Position numbers and translations under genes: made by a program. Below are positions 25,893 through 36,120 of a stretch of DNA of 64,000 nt, piece by piece; the stretch's first letter is position 1, and each line of letters starts with the position of its first letter. Location: the NCBI GenBank assembly GCA_902464495.1, contig CABQJK010000007.1, positions 20,568 through 84,567 of the forward strand, written 5' to 3'. The notes under the pieces are model-generated. The model did not search any database, was not told the DNA's origin, and saw only the letters and a program-made list of their open reading frames with translations. The stretch comes from an uncultured Collinsella sp. GTDB lineage: Bacteria; Actinomycetota; Coriobacteriia; Coriobacteriales; Coriobacteriaceae.

Positions 25893-25955
25893 TTGCGGTG
25901 GAATACGGACTGTTTTGGCCAAAAAAGCCGCCAAACAGTCCGCATTTCACCGCAA
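25893..25955 (+). terminator. long imperfect hairpin after addA
   Basis: TTGCGGTGGAATACGGACTG (from 25893) pairs with the segment ending CACCGCAA at 25955 across about 26 bp with one bulge and a few wobbles. A poly-A stretch in the loop region is followed by no clear T-run. It probably serves as terminator, but its length is unusual. Confidence 0.5.
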
Positions 25956-26055
25956 CTCAATAGGAGCCGTGTGGGTTTGGCTAGGTTCGGGTGCCGTCCG
26001 TGCCGTGCGGTAAAATCGTTCAGTCAGAACACGAACCCGCATCGGAGCTCATCAC

Positions 26056-29000
26056 ATGGCATTCGTCCATCTGCACAACCACACTGTTTTCTCTATGCTC
26101 GACGGCGCAACCCGTATCCAGGATATGGTCAATCGCGCCGTAGAGCTGGGCATGCCCGCCGTCGCCATTACCGACCACGGCTACATGTATGGCGTGCCCG
26201 ACCTGGCGCTGGCCTGCGACGCCGTCAACCACAACACGCCCGAGTACAAAACCTGGAGTCACGACAAGGCCTTCTTGGAAAAGGGCCGCCGCGACGAGCT
26301 GGTGGAGCCCGATCCCGAGGAAAACCCGCGCGAGCATGCCCAGTATGTGAAGGACATGGCCATGTGGGACGAGAAGGGCAACATCGACGAGCTCAAGCCG
26401 CCCCTGGTCATCAAGCCCATCTTTGGCTGCGAGGTCTACTTTACGCCGGACGAGACGCTCGCCCGCGACCATAAGCCCGAGCTTTATCACATGATCCTTC
26501 TGGCTAAGGACCAGGAGGGCTACGTCAACCTGATGCAGACGGTCTCCGAGGCCGCCGTGCAGGGCTTTTACTACAAGCCACGCGTGACGCTCGACAACCT
26601 GCGCCGCCACGCCAAGGGCATGATCTGCACCAGCGCCTGCATCGCGGGCATCATTCCCAAATACATCGACCGCGGTGACATGGAGGGCGCCATCAAGTGG
26701 GCCGAGACCTTCCGTGATACCTTCGAACCTGGCGACTTTTATATCGAGATCCAGGAACACGGCATCACCACCGACAACGGCCTGACCGATGAGCAGATGG
26801 ACCGCACGCTCATCGACATCGCCAAGCAGGTAGGCGTCAAGGTCATCGCCACCAACGACTTCCACTACCTGCGCCGCGAGGACGCTCCCGTGCAGGACGT
26901 CATCATGTGCATCGGCATGAACGCCAAGGTCGACGACCCCAACCGCATGCGCATGACCGGCTCGGAGTTTTACATGAAGACCGAGGAGGAGATGCGGGCG
27001 ATGTTCCCGTATTGCCCCGAGGCCTGCGACAACACGCTCGAGATCGCCGACAAGTGCTACGTCGAGCTGGACTGGGACTCCATCATCCTTCCGCGCTTCC
27101 CGTTGCTCGACCCCGGCGAGACGCACGAGAGTCAGTTCCGCCGCGAGTGCGAGAAGGGCCTGCGCCAGCACTACGGTGACGACTGGGCCACGCGCGAGAT
27201 CGGTGGCGTCAACATCAAAGAGCGCTTTGAGTACGAATACAAGGTCATCTGCGACAAGGGCTTTGCCGCCTACTTTTTGATCGTCGCCGAGTACGTGCAA
27301 TGGGCCAAGGACAACGGCATCGGCGTCGGCCCCGGCCGTGGCTCGGCCGCCGGCGCTATCGTCGCCTACGCCATGAACATCACCGCGTTCGACCCGCTCG
27401 AGAACGGTCTGATGTTCGAGAGGTTCCTGTCCCCGCAGCGTACCGAGATGCCCGATATCGATATGGACTTCGACGATGAGCGGCGCCTCGAGGTCGTGGA
27501 GCACGTTCGCCAGCTCTACGGCCCCGAGAAGGTCACCCACGTCATCACCTACTCGACCATTAAGGCCAAGCAGGCTATCAACGACGCCGCGCGCGTCCTG
27601 GACTACCCGGTCTACATGGGCCAGCGCCTGTCCAAGATGGTCTCGAGCGACCCCAAGGTCAAGCTCAAGCAGGTGCTCGAAAAGCAACCCGGCAAAGAGG
27701 ATCTGTTTAACCCCGATTTTGCTGAGGCATATAAAAAGGACGACGACGCCCGCCGCATCATCGACACGGCGCTCTCGATTGAGGGCCTCACCCGTGGCGA
27801 GGGCGTGCACGCGTGCGCCGTTCTGATCTGCCGCGACCCCGTCAACGAGCATGTGCCCACCAAGCTCGACACCAAGGGCGGCGTCGAGATTACCCAGTAC
27901 GAGGGTCATACCGTTGCCGATATGGGCCTGCTCAAGATGGACTTCTTGGGCCTGCGCACGCTGACGGTTATCTCTAAGGCCAAGGCAAACATAAAAAAGA
28001 ACTTCGGCATCGACATCAAAGAGGAAGAGATTCCCTTTGACGACCCCGAGATCTTTAAGCTCATGGGTTCCGGCCACACCGCCGGCGTCTTCCAGGTCGA
28101 GTCCGCCGGCATGACGGCCACGATCAAGAACATGAAGCCCACCGAGTACAAGCACGTCGTAGCATTGATCGCCCTGTACCGCCCGGGCCCGCTGGGCGCC
28201 GGCATGGTCTCGTCCTACATCAACCGTATGAACGGCAAGGAGCCGGCGGTTTCCTACGACGACCGCCTGGACGACATCCTGGGCGAAACCTACGGCACCA
28301 TGGTCTACCAGGAGCAGGTTATGCTCATCTCCGTCGAGATGTGCGGCTTCTCCAAGGGCGAATCGGACTCGCGTATCCGTAAACCCGTGGCTAAAAAGAA
28401 GATCAAGCTGCTCACGTCGACGGTGCTCCACTGGGAGGATGGCTCGGACGAGACCACCTACGACCACTGGATGAACGGCGCTATCAAGAACAACTACACG
28501 CGCGAGGTCGCCCAGAAGATTTGGGACGATGTTCTCGAGTTCGCATCCTACGCCTTCAACAAGTCGCACTCCGCCGGCTACGCCATTCTGGTTATGCAGA
28601 CGGCATGGCTCAAGGCGCACTATCCGCACGAGTACATGGCGGCTGTTCTGACGTCCTACACGGGCAAGACCGACAAGATCGTGCACTACGTCTCGGCGTG
28701 CCGTCACGACGGCATCCCCGTGCTGTCGCCAGACGTCAACGAGTCCGGCACCGAGTTCACGGCTACCAAGGAGGGCGTGCGCTTTGGTCTGGCCGGCATC
28801 CGCGGCGTGGGCACCGGCGTGGCGCAGGCGATTATCGCCGAGCGCGAGGCGGGCGGCCCGTTTAAGACGCTGCACGACTTTGTCGAGCGCGTGGACTCGA
28901 GCCAGGCCAACCGTCGCGTGATCGAATCGCTCATCAAGGCAGGCGCCTTCGACTCCACGGGGTATCCGCGTCGCCAGATGATGCACTTTGTGGATAAGAA

Positions 29001-29859
29001 CAACCCCGAGAACATCATCGATGCCGCGGTGAAGCGCCAGAAGGATCGCGCGAGCGGTCAGACGTCGTTCTTTGATATGTTTGGCGACGTTGAGGGCTCG
29101 GGCTTTGAGGTGAGCGTGCCCGATCCGGACGGTCAGGAGTGGGATCGCCACCTTAAGCTGAGCCAGGAGAAGGAGGTTCTGGGCATCTATGTCTCGGACC
29201 ACCCGCTGCGCCCGTTTGAGTATGCGCTAGCCAAGGCGCGCGACTTCTCGTTCTCGCAGATCGATACCGGCTACGAAGTGCAGAACCCCACGGGCGGCAC
29301 CATCAACCAGGAGATTCCCGAGGGCAAGGCGCTGTGGTGGGCCGGCATGGTCTCGAGCGTGTCCAAGCGCGTGACCAAAAACGGCGACCCCATGGGTATT
29401 GTGCAGCTCGAGGACATGGAAGGCGAGGCCACCGTCGTCGTCTTCCCCAAGACCTACAAGGAGGCCGAGGGGTATCTGTACGGCGAGGTCGATCCCGAGA
29501 CCGGCGCGCAACTGTCCGACGCGTTTGTACGCATTAAGGGCAAGCTCGAGCGCTCGGACCGCGGCGACCAGATCATCGCGCAGGAGATCGTGCCGCTGGA
29601 GCTCAACGAGGAGAACAACAAGCCCAAGGTGTTTGAGGTCATGGTGCCCAACAGCCGCTTTAGCCAGGGCAATATGGCGCGTCTTGCCACGGTGCTTACC
29701 ACCAACCCGGGCGGTGACCGCGTGGAGATCTTTATCGAGCAGGTGGACGGGCGTGTGCTGCGCGCCGAGGTGCCTGCCAAGGTCAACGCGCGCTCGATTC
29801 CGCTGCTGGCCGAGGCCAAGGCGATTGTGGGCAACCAGGGACGCGTGACGGTTATCTAA
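26056..29859 (+). CDS. dnaE: DNA polymerase III alpha subunit
   Basis: This 1267-residue replicative polymerase has an N-terminal PHP domain (HLHNHTVFSMLDG, ITDHGYMYG), the polymerase core with GPGRGSAAGA and the catalytic PDIDMDF near 465, a helix-hairpin-helix region, an OB-fold (MVSSVSKRVTKNGDPMGIVQLEDMEG) and a C-terminal clamp-binding region. The PHP metal-ligand His residues visible at the N-terminus look intact, so proofreading activity is possible. A segment with GESDSRIRKPVAKKKIKLL replaces the GGADLLRRAMGKK-like stretch of E. coli. The ATG at 26056 follows CGGAGCTC. Confidence 0.95.
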   Translation: MAFVHLHNHTVFSMLDGATRIQDMVNRAVELGMPAVAITDHGYMYGVPDLALACDAVNHNTPEYKTWSHDKAFLEKGRRDELVEPDPEENPREHAQYVKDMAMWDEKGNIDELKPPLVIKPIFGCEVYFTPDETLARDHKPELYHMILLAKDQEGYVNLMQTVSEAAVQGFYYKPRVTLDNLRRHAKGMICTSACIAGIIPKYIDRGDMEGAIKWAETFRDTFEPGDFYIEIQEHGITTDNGLTDEQMDRTLIDIAKQVGVKVIATNDFHYLRREDAPVQDVIMCIGMNAKVDDPNRMRMTGSEFYMKTEEEMRAMFPYCPEACDNTLEIADKCYVELDWDSIILPRFPLLDPGETHESQFRRECEKGLRQHYGDDWATREIGGVNIKERFEYEYKVICDKGFAAYFLIVAEYVQWAKDNGIGVGPGRGSAAGAIVAYAMNITAFDPLENGLMFERFLSPQRTEMPDIDMDFDDERRLEVVEHVRQLYGPEKVTHVITYSTIKAKQAINDAARVLDYPVYMGQRLSKMVSSDPKVKLKQVLEKQPGKEDLFNPDFAEAYKKDDDARRIIDTALSIEGLTRGEGVHACAVLICRDPVNEHVPTKLDTKGGVEITQYEGHTVADMGLLKMDFLGLRTLTVISKAKANIKKNFGIDIKEEEIPFDDPEIFKLMGSGHTAGVFQVESAGMTATIKNMKPTEYKHVVALIALYRPGPLGAGMVSSYINRMNGKEPAVSYDDRLDDILGETYGTMVYQEQVMLISVEMCGFSKGESDSRIRKPVAKKKIKLLTSTVLHWEDGSDETTYDHWMNGAIKNNYTREVAQKIWDDVLEFASYAFNKSHSAGYAILVMQTAWLKAHYPHEYMAAVLTSYTGKTDKIVHYVSACRHDGIPVLSPDVNESGTEFTATKEGVRFGLAGIRGVGTGVAQAIIAEREAGGPFKTLHDFVERVDSSQANRRVIESLIKAGAFDSTGYPRRQMMHFVDKNNPENIIDAAVKRQKDRASGQTSFFDMFGDVEGSGFEVSVPDPDGQEWDRHLKLSQEKEVLGIYVSDHPLRPFEYALAKARDFSFSQIDTGYEVQNPTGGTINQEIPEGKALWWAGMVSSVSKRVTKNGDPMGIVQLEDMEGEATVVVFPKTYKEAEGYLYGEVDPETGAQLSDAFVRIKGKLERSDRGDQIIAQEIVPLELNEENNKPKVFEVMVPNSRFSQGNMARLATVLTTNPGGDRVEIFIEQVDGRVLRAEVPAKVNARSIPLLAEAKAIVGNQGRVTVI

Positions 29860-29887
29860 GCTACCCCGTGTGAGATTGGAGGAAGTG

Positions 29888-32800
29888 ATGGCGCAGGGGA
29901 CGTTTGTGCAGGCGCTCCGGAAAGAGGCTGCGCTGAGTGGCACCTTTATGAAGGGCCGCTCGCTCATGCTCAACGGTGCCGTGCTGTCGATCGAGGACAG
30001 CGGCTCGCGCTTCTCCAAAAACGTGACGGTCGAGGGCACGGTGCGCGGCTCGCGCGGCGACCTGTACAAGACGCACGTGGCGCTCGATATGGACGAGCAC
30101 GAGGTGGTCGACTACGACTGCGACTGCCCCGCTGCCTATCGCTATCCCGGTATGTGCAAGCACGCTATTGCCACGGCGCTGGCGTACCTGGACGCTAGCG
30201 GCATTGAGCCTGTTGAGGGGCTGCGCACGCCGGTTCGCACGTTTACGGCGCAGCCGAAACAGCCCGCGCGTGCCGCGTCCGCCGCGCCGGCCGTCAACCC
30301 CAACTTTCCCTTCCCGGCGCCCGTCCCCACGAGCCCGAGCCTTGTGGCGGCGCTTTCCGATCTTTCGGACGCGCGCATGGATGAGCTGGCGAGCATGCGC
30401 CGCAAACTTGCCGGTGCCGTTGATCCCGACGCCCCCAAAGCGGCGTTGGAGCCCTCGTTGGTGCCGTACTACAATCCGCTGTTCGCTGACCGCTTTAGCT
30501 GGGCGCTCGAGTTCCGCATTCGCTGTGGATCGGTCTCCTACGTGGTCAAGGACATCGACGGCATGGCCGATGCCTACGTGCGCGGCGGCACGTTCTCCTA
30601 TGGCAAGAAGCTCACGTTTGTCCATTCACCTGAGGCCTTTGACGAAACATCGGCAAAGCTGCTCAACCTTGTTGTGACGACAGTTGCCTATCTCGATGAC
30701 ATCACAAGCTCGCGTTCGGCGTCGTACGACTTTGCCCGCAGCGGTTTTGTTGCCGAGCGTCAGTTGCCGCTGTCCGAGCATAGCATCGTATATGTGCTGG
30801 ACCTGCTGCGCGGCCAGATCATCTCCTTTGAGCCCGCCTGGTCGCGGGGGACGACGACGCATCGCACCTACGACGTGGCGGTTGAGCTGTCTCCGCAAGG
30901 GGAGGACGAGGCGTCCGCTAAGCGCCCACCGCTGCTTGCCGCCAAAATCGCGCCGGCGGCTGGTGGTAGCTATGACCTGCGCCTGCCCGCCGATGCGTAC
31001 TGTTTTGCCTCGGGCGACGTTGCCTATCTGATCGACTCGCATCGCGCGCTCCGTGCCGATGCGGCGTTTGCTCAGCATGCCGCGCCATTCCTTTCGCGTC
31101 TGCTGCCTTGCCGCACGCCGGTCCATATCGCCGCCGAACAGGTGGGCGAGTTCTGCCGCATGGCGCTGCCCGTGCTGCGCGAATACACCGACCTCACCGC
31201 TCCTGCCGTGCTCGACACCGTGGCGCCCGAGCCGAGCTTTGCTATGGCGATCGGCGTCGACGATGGGCTCGTGACCTGCAAGATTACGGTTACCTACGGC
31301 GATTGGTCGGCGGATCTCTTTAGCCTGGGCGCTCCGGGCAGTCCCTTCGAAGAGCAACGCCCCGGCGTGCCGCCCCGCGACGAGATAGCGGAGTTTCGCG
31401 TTATGGATACAGCGGCTCTGTACTTCGATTTCTACGAGGGCGGTCTGGCGTTTGAGGAGCGCGATGATGAGAGCTTGTTCTGCCTGCTGACCGAGGGTCT
31501 GTCCGCCCTGTCCGAGTTGGGTGAGGTCATGCTCAGCGACCGTCTGCGCCAGATTTCGGTGCGTCCCGCGCCCAAACTCTCGGTTCGTGCGACCGTCAAG
31601 AGCAATCTGCTCGATGTCGAGCTGGGCGCGAGCGGGCTTTCGGCGGCAGATCTTGCCATCTATCTGGACTCGTACAAGCGCCATCAGACGTTTGCGCGCC
31701 TGACGTCCGGCGACATCGTGCGCCTGGATGAGGGAGCGCGCGCTGCGTTTGGCCTTGCCGAGGACCTGGGTGTCGATGCCGTCGACCTGCTCGACGGCGT
31801 GTCGCTTCCCGCGTCGAGCACCCTGTTCGTCGATAGCATGCTCGCGCGCACGCCGGCGCTCGAGGCCGATCGCGACGCCGCGTTCCGCCGCACCGTCGAG
31901 CGCCTGGACACGCTCGGCAAGATGGACTTTACGGTGCCGGCATCCCTTAAGGCCACGCTGCGTGGCTACCAGATCGATGGCTACCAGTGGCTCGGCTCGC
32001 TCGAGCATCTGGGCCTTGGCGGCATCTTGGCCGACGATATGGGCCTGGGCAAAACGCTGCAGATGATCGCGCATATCCTGGCGCGCGTGGAGTCGGGGGA
32101 TACCAAGCCCACACTCGTGGTGTGCCCCGCGTCGCTCGTGTACAACTGGACTGCCGAGCTGGAGCGCTTTGCGCCTTCGCTCGACGTGTGCGCCATCGTG
32201 GGCGCCAAGGCGCAGCGCCGCGTGCAAATTGCCGGCGCCGCCGAACATAACGTGGTCGTGACCTCGTATGATCTCATGCGCCGCGATATCGACGAGTATG
32301 CCGAGCAGGACTTTGCCCGCGTGGTACTCGACGAGGCCCAGTACATTAAAAACCCGCTCACCCAGGTGGCGCGCGCCGCCAAGCGTCTGCCCGCCGGTGT
32401 GCGCTTTGCCCTGACGGGTACGCCCATCGAAAACCGCCTGTCCGAGCTCTGGAGCATCTTCGACTTTTTGATGCCGGGCCTTTTGGGGACGCGCGAGTCG
32501 TTTGCCAAGCGCTTTGAGAGCCCCGTCGAGCATGCCGAGGGTGACAGTGCCGCTCGCCTGCAGGCGCTCGTGTCGCCGTTTGTGCTACGCCGCGTAAAGG
32601 AAGACGTGGTGGCCGATCTACCCGAAAAGATCGAGGACACCGTCATGGCACAGCTCACCGGCGAGCAGCGCAAGCTCTACCTGGCCAACCAGGACCGCAT
32701 CGCCCAGCAGGTGCAGCACCGCGAGGCTGGGGAGTTTAAGAAGGACAAGCTCAAGGTGCTCGCCGAGCTCACCAAGCTGCGCCAGATCTGCTGCGACCCG

Positions 32801-33352
32801 CACTTGCACTACGAGGACTACAAGTCGGGGAGTGCCAAGCTCGACGCTTGCATGGAGCTTGTGCACGGAGCGATTGACGGCGGGCACCACATCCTGCTGT
32901 TTAGCCAGTTTACGGGCATGCTCGATATCATCGGCAAGCGCCTGGCCAAGGAGGACATCGGCTTTCTTAAGCTCACGGGCGCTTCGTCCAAGGAAAGCCG
33001 CGCCAAGATGGTCGCGCAGTTCCAAGCGCGCGAGGTGCCGGTCTTTTTGATCTCGCTCAAGGCGGGCGGCGTCGGCCTCAACCTGACTGCCGCCGACGTG
33101 GTCATCCACTACGACCCGTGGTGGAACGTGGCCGCGCAGGACCAAGCGACCGACCGTGCCCACCGCATTGGCCAGCAGCACACCGTGACCGTGTACAAGC
33201 TCATCGCCAAGGACACGATCGAGGAGCGCATCATGCAGATGCAGGAGTCCAAACGCGACCTGGTCAACAGCGTGCTCGGCGGCGACGGCATCTCGTCGGC
33301 GCTGTTTACCCGCGAAGATGTTCTGGCACTGCTGGGCGGCGACGGGCGCTAG
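29888..33352 (+). CDS. SNF2-family DEAD/DEAH helicase with SWIM zinc finger
   Basis: This 1154-residue protein has an N-terminal SWIM zinc finger (CDCPAAYRYPGMCKH, residues about 77-91), a long middle region, then an SNF2 ATPase: DDMGLGKT near 716, DEAQ box LDEAQYI near 814, LTGTPIENRLSELWS, and a helicase C-terminal part with SLKAGGVGLNLTAAD and DRAHRIGQ. Such bacterial SNF2 proteins translocate on double-stranded DNA, but their roles are mostly unknown. The ATG at 29888 follows GGAGGAAG, 28 bp after dnaE, so co-transcription is likely. Confidence 0.88.
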   Translation: MAQGTFVQALRKEAALSGTFMKGRSLMLNGAVLSIEDSGSRFSKNVTVEGTVRGSRGDLYKTHVALDMDEHEVVDYDCDCPAAYRYPGMCKHAIATALAYLDASGIEPVEGLRTPVRTFTAQPKQPARAASAAPAVNPNFPFPAPVPTSPSLVAALSDLSDARMDELASMRRKLAGAVDPDAPKAALEPSLVPYYNPLFADRFSWALEFRIRCGSVSYVVKDIDGMADAYVRGGTFSYGKKLTFVHSPEAFDETSAKLLNLVVTTVAYLDDITSSRSASYDFARSGFVAERQLPLSEHSIVYVLDLLRGQIISFEPAWSRGTTTHRTYDVAVELSPQGEDEASAKRPPLLAAKIAPAAGGSYDLRLPADAYCFASGDVAYLIDSHRALRADAAFAQHAAPFLSRLLPCRTPVHIAAEQVGEFCRMALPVLREYTDLTAPAVLDTVAPEPSFAMAIGVDDGLVTCKITVTYGDWSADLFSLGAPGSPFEEQRPGVPPRDEIAEFRVMDTAALYFDFYEGGLAFEERDDESLFCLLTEGLSALSELGEVMLSDRLRQISVRPAPKLSVRATVKSNLLDVELGASGLSAADLAIYLDSYKRHQTFARLTSGDIVRLDEGARAAFGLAEDLGVDAVDLLDGVSLPASSTLFVDSMLARTPALEADRDAAFRRTVERLDTLGKMDFTVPASLKATLRGYQIDGYQWLGSLEHLGLGGILADDMGLGKTLQMIAHILARVESGDTKPTLVVCPASLVYNWTAELERFAPSLDVCAIVGAKAQRRVQIAGAAEHNVVVTSYDLMRRDIDEYAEQDFARVVLDEAQYIKNPLTQVARAAKRLPAGVRFALTGTPIENRLSELWSIFDFLMPGLLGTRESFAKRFESPVEHAEGDSAARLQALVSPFVLRRVKEDVVADLPEKIEDTVMAQLTGEQRKLYLANQDRIAQQVQHREAGEFKKDKLKVLAELTKLRQICCDPHLHYEDYKSGSAKLDACMELVHGAIDGGHHILLFSQFTGMLDIIGKRLAKEDIGFLKLTGASSKESRAKMVAQFQAREVPVFLISLKAGGVGLNLTAADVVIHYDPWWNVAAQDQATDRAHRIGQQHTVTVYKLIAKDTIEERIMQMQESKRDLVNSVLGGDGISSALFTREDVLALLGGDGR

Positions 33353-33517
33353 CTGCGCGCGGGGTGGGACTGCTGGAGTGGGCAGGACGGTCGACGCATT
33401 TTGGCCCGACCGCTTGCCTGATCCGTTATGTGTTCATTTGCAATGCCATGGATGGTTTGTCTGCCTTTGGGCATAAGAACCATCAAGAACATTGGCACAT
33501 CAGCAAAGGAGAACATC

Positions 33518-33880
33518 ATGGCGAAATTCTTTAAGGACCCCAATGGCAAGCTCATTGCCGCCCTTGGCAACGACGTTGCAACCCCTGCCGGCTGCACGGA
33601 GCTGACCGCGAACACCGAGGATGCGGCGCACGAGAAGCACGTGCCGGTCGTCGAGAGCGAGCGTGACGGTCACGTGATCCGCGCACGCGTGGGCTCGGTC
33701 GAGCACCCCAGCCTGCCCGAGCACTATATTGAGTGGATCGCTCTTGAGGCCGAGGGCCGCTTAGAGGTCCATTACCTTGAGCCCGGCATGAAGCCCGCGA
33801 CGTTTTTTGCCGGCGGCTCCAAGACCGGTACCGTCTATGCCTATTGCAACCTGCACGGGCTGTGGTCCGCGACGTTCTAG
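33518..33880 (+). CDS. Desulfoferrodoxin/superoxide reductase-like protein
   Basis: This 120-residue protein reduces superoxide to peroxide without releasing O2, an anaerobe's oxidative defence. The mononuclear iron site is visible: His residues in AAHEKHVPV, a His in VEHPSLPEHYIEW, and Cys and His in YCNLHGLW. The N-terminal desulforedoxin CxxC centre of two-iron enzymes is absent, so this is a one-iron (neelaredoxin-like) form. The start at 33518 follows AAAGGAGA; an in-frame start at 33428 would add an unlikely leader. The gene is followed by a terminator. Confidence 0.88.
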   Translation: MAKFFKDPNGKLIAALGNDVATPAGCTELTANTEDAAHEKHVPVVESERDGHVIRARVGSVEHPSLPEHYIEWIALEAEGRLEVHYLEPGMKPATFFAGGSKTGTVYAYCNLHGLWSATF

Positions 33881-33926
33881 GAGCGTGCCCCCGCTCGGGG
33901 TATCATAGCTAGCATATGCACATGCG

Positions 33927-33958
33927 AGCGCCGACTGCATCATGCGGCCGGCGCTTTT
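33927..33958 (+). terminator. intrinsic terminator after desulfoferrodoxin gene
   Basis: AGCGCCG (33927-33933) pairs with CGGCGCT (33949-33955), followed by TTTT. Confidence 0.75.
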
Positions 33959-33997
33959 ACTACGATTTCGATGGTTTACGACGGAAAGGGCTGAGCC

Positions 33998-35983
33998 ATG
34001 AAGCTCGCACTTGCACAGATCGATATGCGCCTGGGTGATATTGAGGGCATTTGCGGTCGCATCGAGGACCAGGCGCGCCTGGCCCACGAGCGCGGTGGGC
34101 GCGTGCTGTGCGTGCCGGCTCCGCTCTTTATGGGGGCCCTGCCCGGCGGCCTGGTAGGCGCTGCCGACTTTGAGCACGACATGCTGACGGGTCTGACCGG
34201 CGTCGCCGAGCGTATCCAAGAGCTCGATATGATCTGCATCGTGCCCGCGGCGGTTTCGTTTGAGGGCCAGCCGTTGCTCGACTACATGATGCTCAAGGAC
34301 GGTCGCGTGGTGCCCGCGCGCGCAAGCATTGCCCTGCAACGCGGCGAGAACAACGACGCGCGTTGGGCGCCGCCGGTGTTCGATGTGGACGGTGTGCGCA
34401 TTGCGGTGATCTTCGACCTGGACCGCGAGCTCGAGATGCTGCCGACTGGCGTCGACCTCATTGCCTATTTCCAGTTCAACGCATTCGATATGACCGACCG
34501 CGAGACCGCTGCCGTTGCCGCCGTGCGCAGTGGAGCCTACCGCAAGATCGCATCCAAGCGTAGCGTGTGGTTTGCCTGCATGGCGCCGGTCGGTGCGTAC
34601 GACGAGTCGGTGTATACCGGCGGGTCGTTTGTGCTCGATGACTGCGGCCGCGTGGTGGCCCAGGCGCCGTGTTTTGAGGAGAGCCTGCTGGTCCAGGAGA
34701 TTCAGCGCGGCGTGATGCTCGACGCTCTGGAGGACCATGAGCTGCCCGAGTTTCGCTCCGAGGAGTGGCTGTGGCAGGCGCTGGTACTTGCCGTGCGCGA
34801 CAACGCCCGCGCCCACGGTACGTCGCGCGCCGTGGTGGCGCTCGAGGGCGACCTGCCGTCGTCCCTGCTGGCAGCGCTTGCCGTCGATGCCCTGGGTCCG
34901 CGCAATGTGATCGGCCTGGTGCTGGGGCGCAACCGCATCTTTACGCCGGCGCAGGAAGAGGCCGAGGCTGCCCGCTGTGCCGCCGTCCGCGCCATCGCCG
35001 AGCGTCTGCACATTCGCACCGTCGAGCGCGATGCGCCGGATGCGGCGCGTGTGCTCGATCGCGACGTGTCGGCGGGCGATGCCGAGCGCCTGCGCTCGCG
35101 TACGCTGGGCCTCATGCTGGAGGACACGGCGCTCGAGTTGGGTGCGATGGCGCTGAGCCCGCTGTCCAAAACCGAGTACGCGCTGGCGGCGCCGGCGCTT
35201 TGCGGCGGCTACCAGGGCGATTACGCGCCCTTTGGCGATGTGTACCTGTCGACGCTTGAGTTTGTGGCGCGCGTGCGCAACCGCACGTCTGCCGTGGTGC
35301 CCCAAGAGCTCGTGACGCTCAACGCGGTGGAAGATTGTATGGAGCGCGTGCTAGCGCAGGCGCTCTCGACGCTCGACGGTCCGGTCGATATGCTCGACCG
35401 CGCGGCACAGCTGCTCGGTGGGCTCGAGCCGGGTGAGGTCGATGGTGCGCTCGAGGCGCACGTGGACCACAATCGATCTTTCGACGACATCCCGATGGCC
35501 GCCGGCAAGCCTGAGGCCTGCTCGCTGCTGCTGATGCTCGTGCGTCAGGGCGAGGCCGCTCGCCGCCAACTGCCGACGGCGCCGATCGTCTCGGCCCGTT
35601 CGTTTGCCGAGCGCGCCTGGCCGTACATGCTTGCGTGGTCCGATCTGGGGCTCAACGGCAAGGAGCGCATGACGGTTGATTCGCTGGCGCGCGCCGAGGT
35701 GCGTCGCTTTGCCGACGAGGATGCGAGCGAGCGCATGCGAAGTGAGATGATGGGTGTGCTCGGTGAGCTGCTGGGTATTTCGCCCGAGCAGATGGAGGAG
35801 CTTCGCTCCGAGGACGGTCAGCGCCGTCTGCACGAGGGCATGAAGAAGTTTGAGGGCGAGGTCCAGGACGCCATCGATAAGATGATGGGCGGTCAGGGCG
35901 GCTCGCAGGGTGGGCCCCAGGGTGGCCCGATGCCGCATCCGCCGGTGGATCCCCGTCAGTTTCCTTTTTTCTCGCAGAACTAA
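33998..35983 (+). CDS. Degenerate glutamine-dependent NAD+ synthetase-like protein
   Basis: This 661-residue protein has the two-domain plan of NadE: a nitrilase-fold amidase (about 1-260, with PVGAYDESVYTGGSF and a following FEE) and a synthetase-like ATP-pyrophosphatase region (about 270-470). The active-site residues are gone. The nitrilase Glu site reads CVPAPLF, the Cys site reads VIFDLD, no catalytic Lys motif is seen, and the SGGxDSS P-loop reads EGDLPSSLL (near 282). About 120 further residues end in a Gly/Gln-rich linker (near 630) and FPFFSQN. It is probably a pseudoenzyme with a regulatory or structural role. The start follows GGAAAGGG. Confidence 0.7.
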   Translation: MKLALAQIDMRLGDIEGICGRIEDQARLAHERGGRVLCVPAPLFMGALPGGLVGAADFEHDMLTGLTGVAERIQELDMICIVPAAVSFEGQPLLDYMMLKDGRVVPARASIALQRGENNDARWAPPVFDVDGVRIAVIFDLDRELEMLPTGVDLIAYFQFNAFDMTDRETAAVAAVRSGAYRKIASKRSVWFACMAPVGAYDESVYTGGSFVLDDCGRVVAQAPCFEESLLVQEIQRGVMLDALEDHELPEFRSEEWLWQALVLAVRDNARAHGTSRAVVALEGDLPSSLLAALAVDALGPRNVIGLVLGRNRIFTPAQEEAEAARCAAVRAIAERLHIRTVERDAPDAARVLDRDVSAGDAERLRSRTLGLMLEDTALELGAMALSPLSKTEYALAAPALCGGYQGDYAPFGDVYLSTLEFVARVRNRTSAVVPQELVTLNAVEDCMERVLAQALSTLDGPVDMLDRAAQLLGGLEPGEVDGALEAHVDHNRSFDDIPMAAGKPEACSLLLMLVRQGEAARRQLPTAPIVSARSFAERAWPYMLAWSDLGLNGKERMTVDSLARAEVRRFADEDASERMRSEMMGVLGELLGISPEQMEELRSEDGQRRLHEGMKKFEGEVQDAIDKMMGGQGGSQGGPQGGPMPHPPVDPRQFPFFSQN

Positions 35984-36120
35984 CTATGGGATAGGATTCG
36001 CTTTCAACCCCGACACTTCAACTAAGTATCTTGGTCCCGTTGTGTTATTCTAGAACAGACGTTCGTGAATAGTGCGCGGGGCCTTGCCTTGCGCTCGGCA
36101 AAAGGCGAGGGGAGGCTGGC

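Noticed and set aside
26020..29202. 1060-codon open frame antisense to dnaE
   Set aside because: It is a shadow of the GC-rich dnaE codons: its protein has low-complexity Ala/Val/His/Asp composition, no motifs, no ribosome binding site and full overlap with a clear DnaE.
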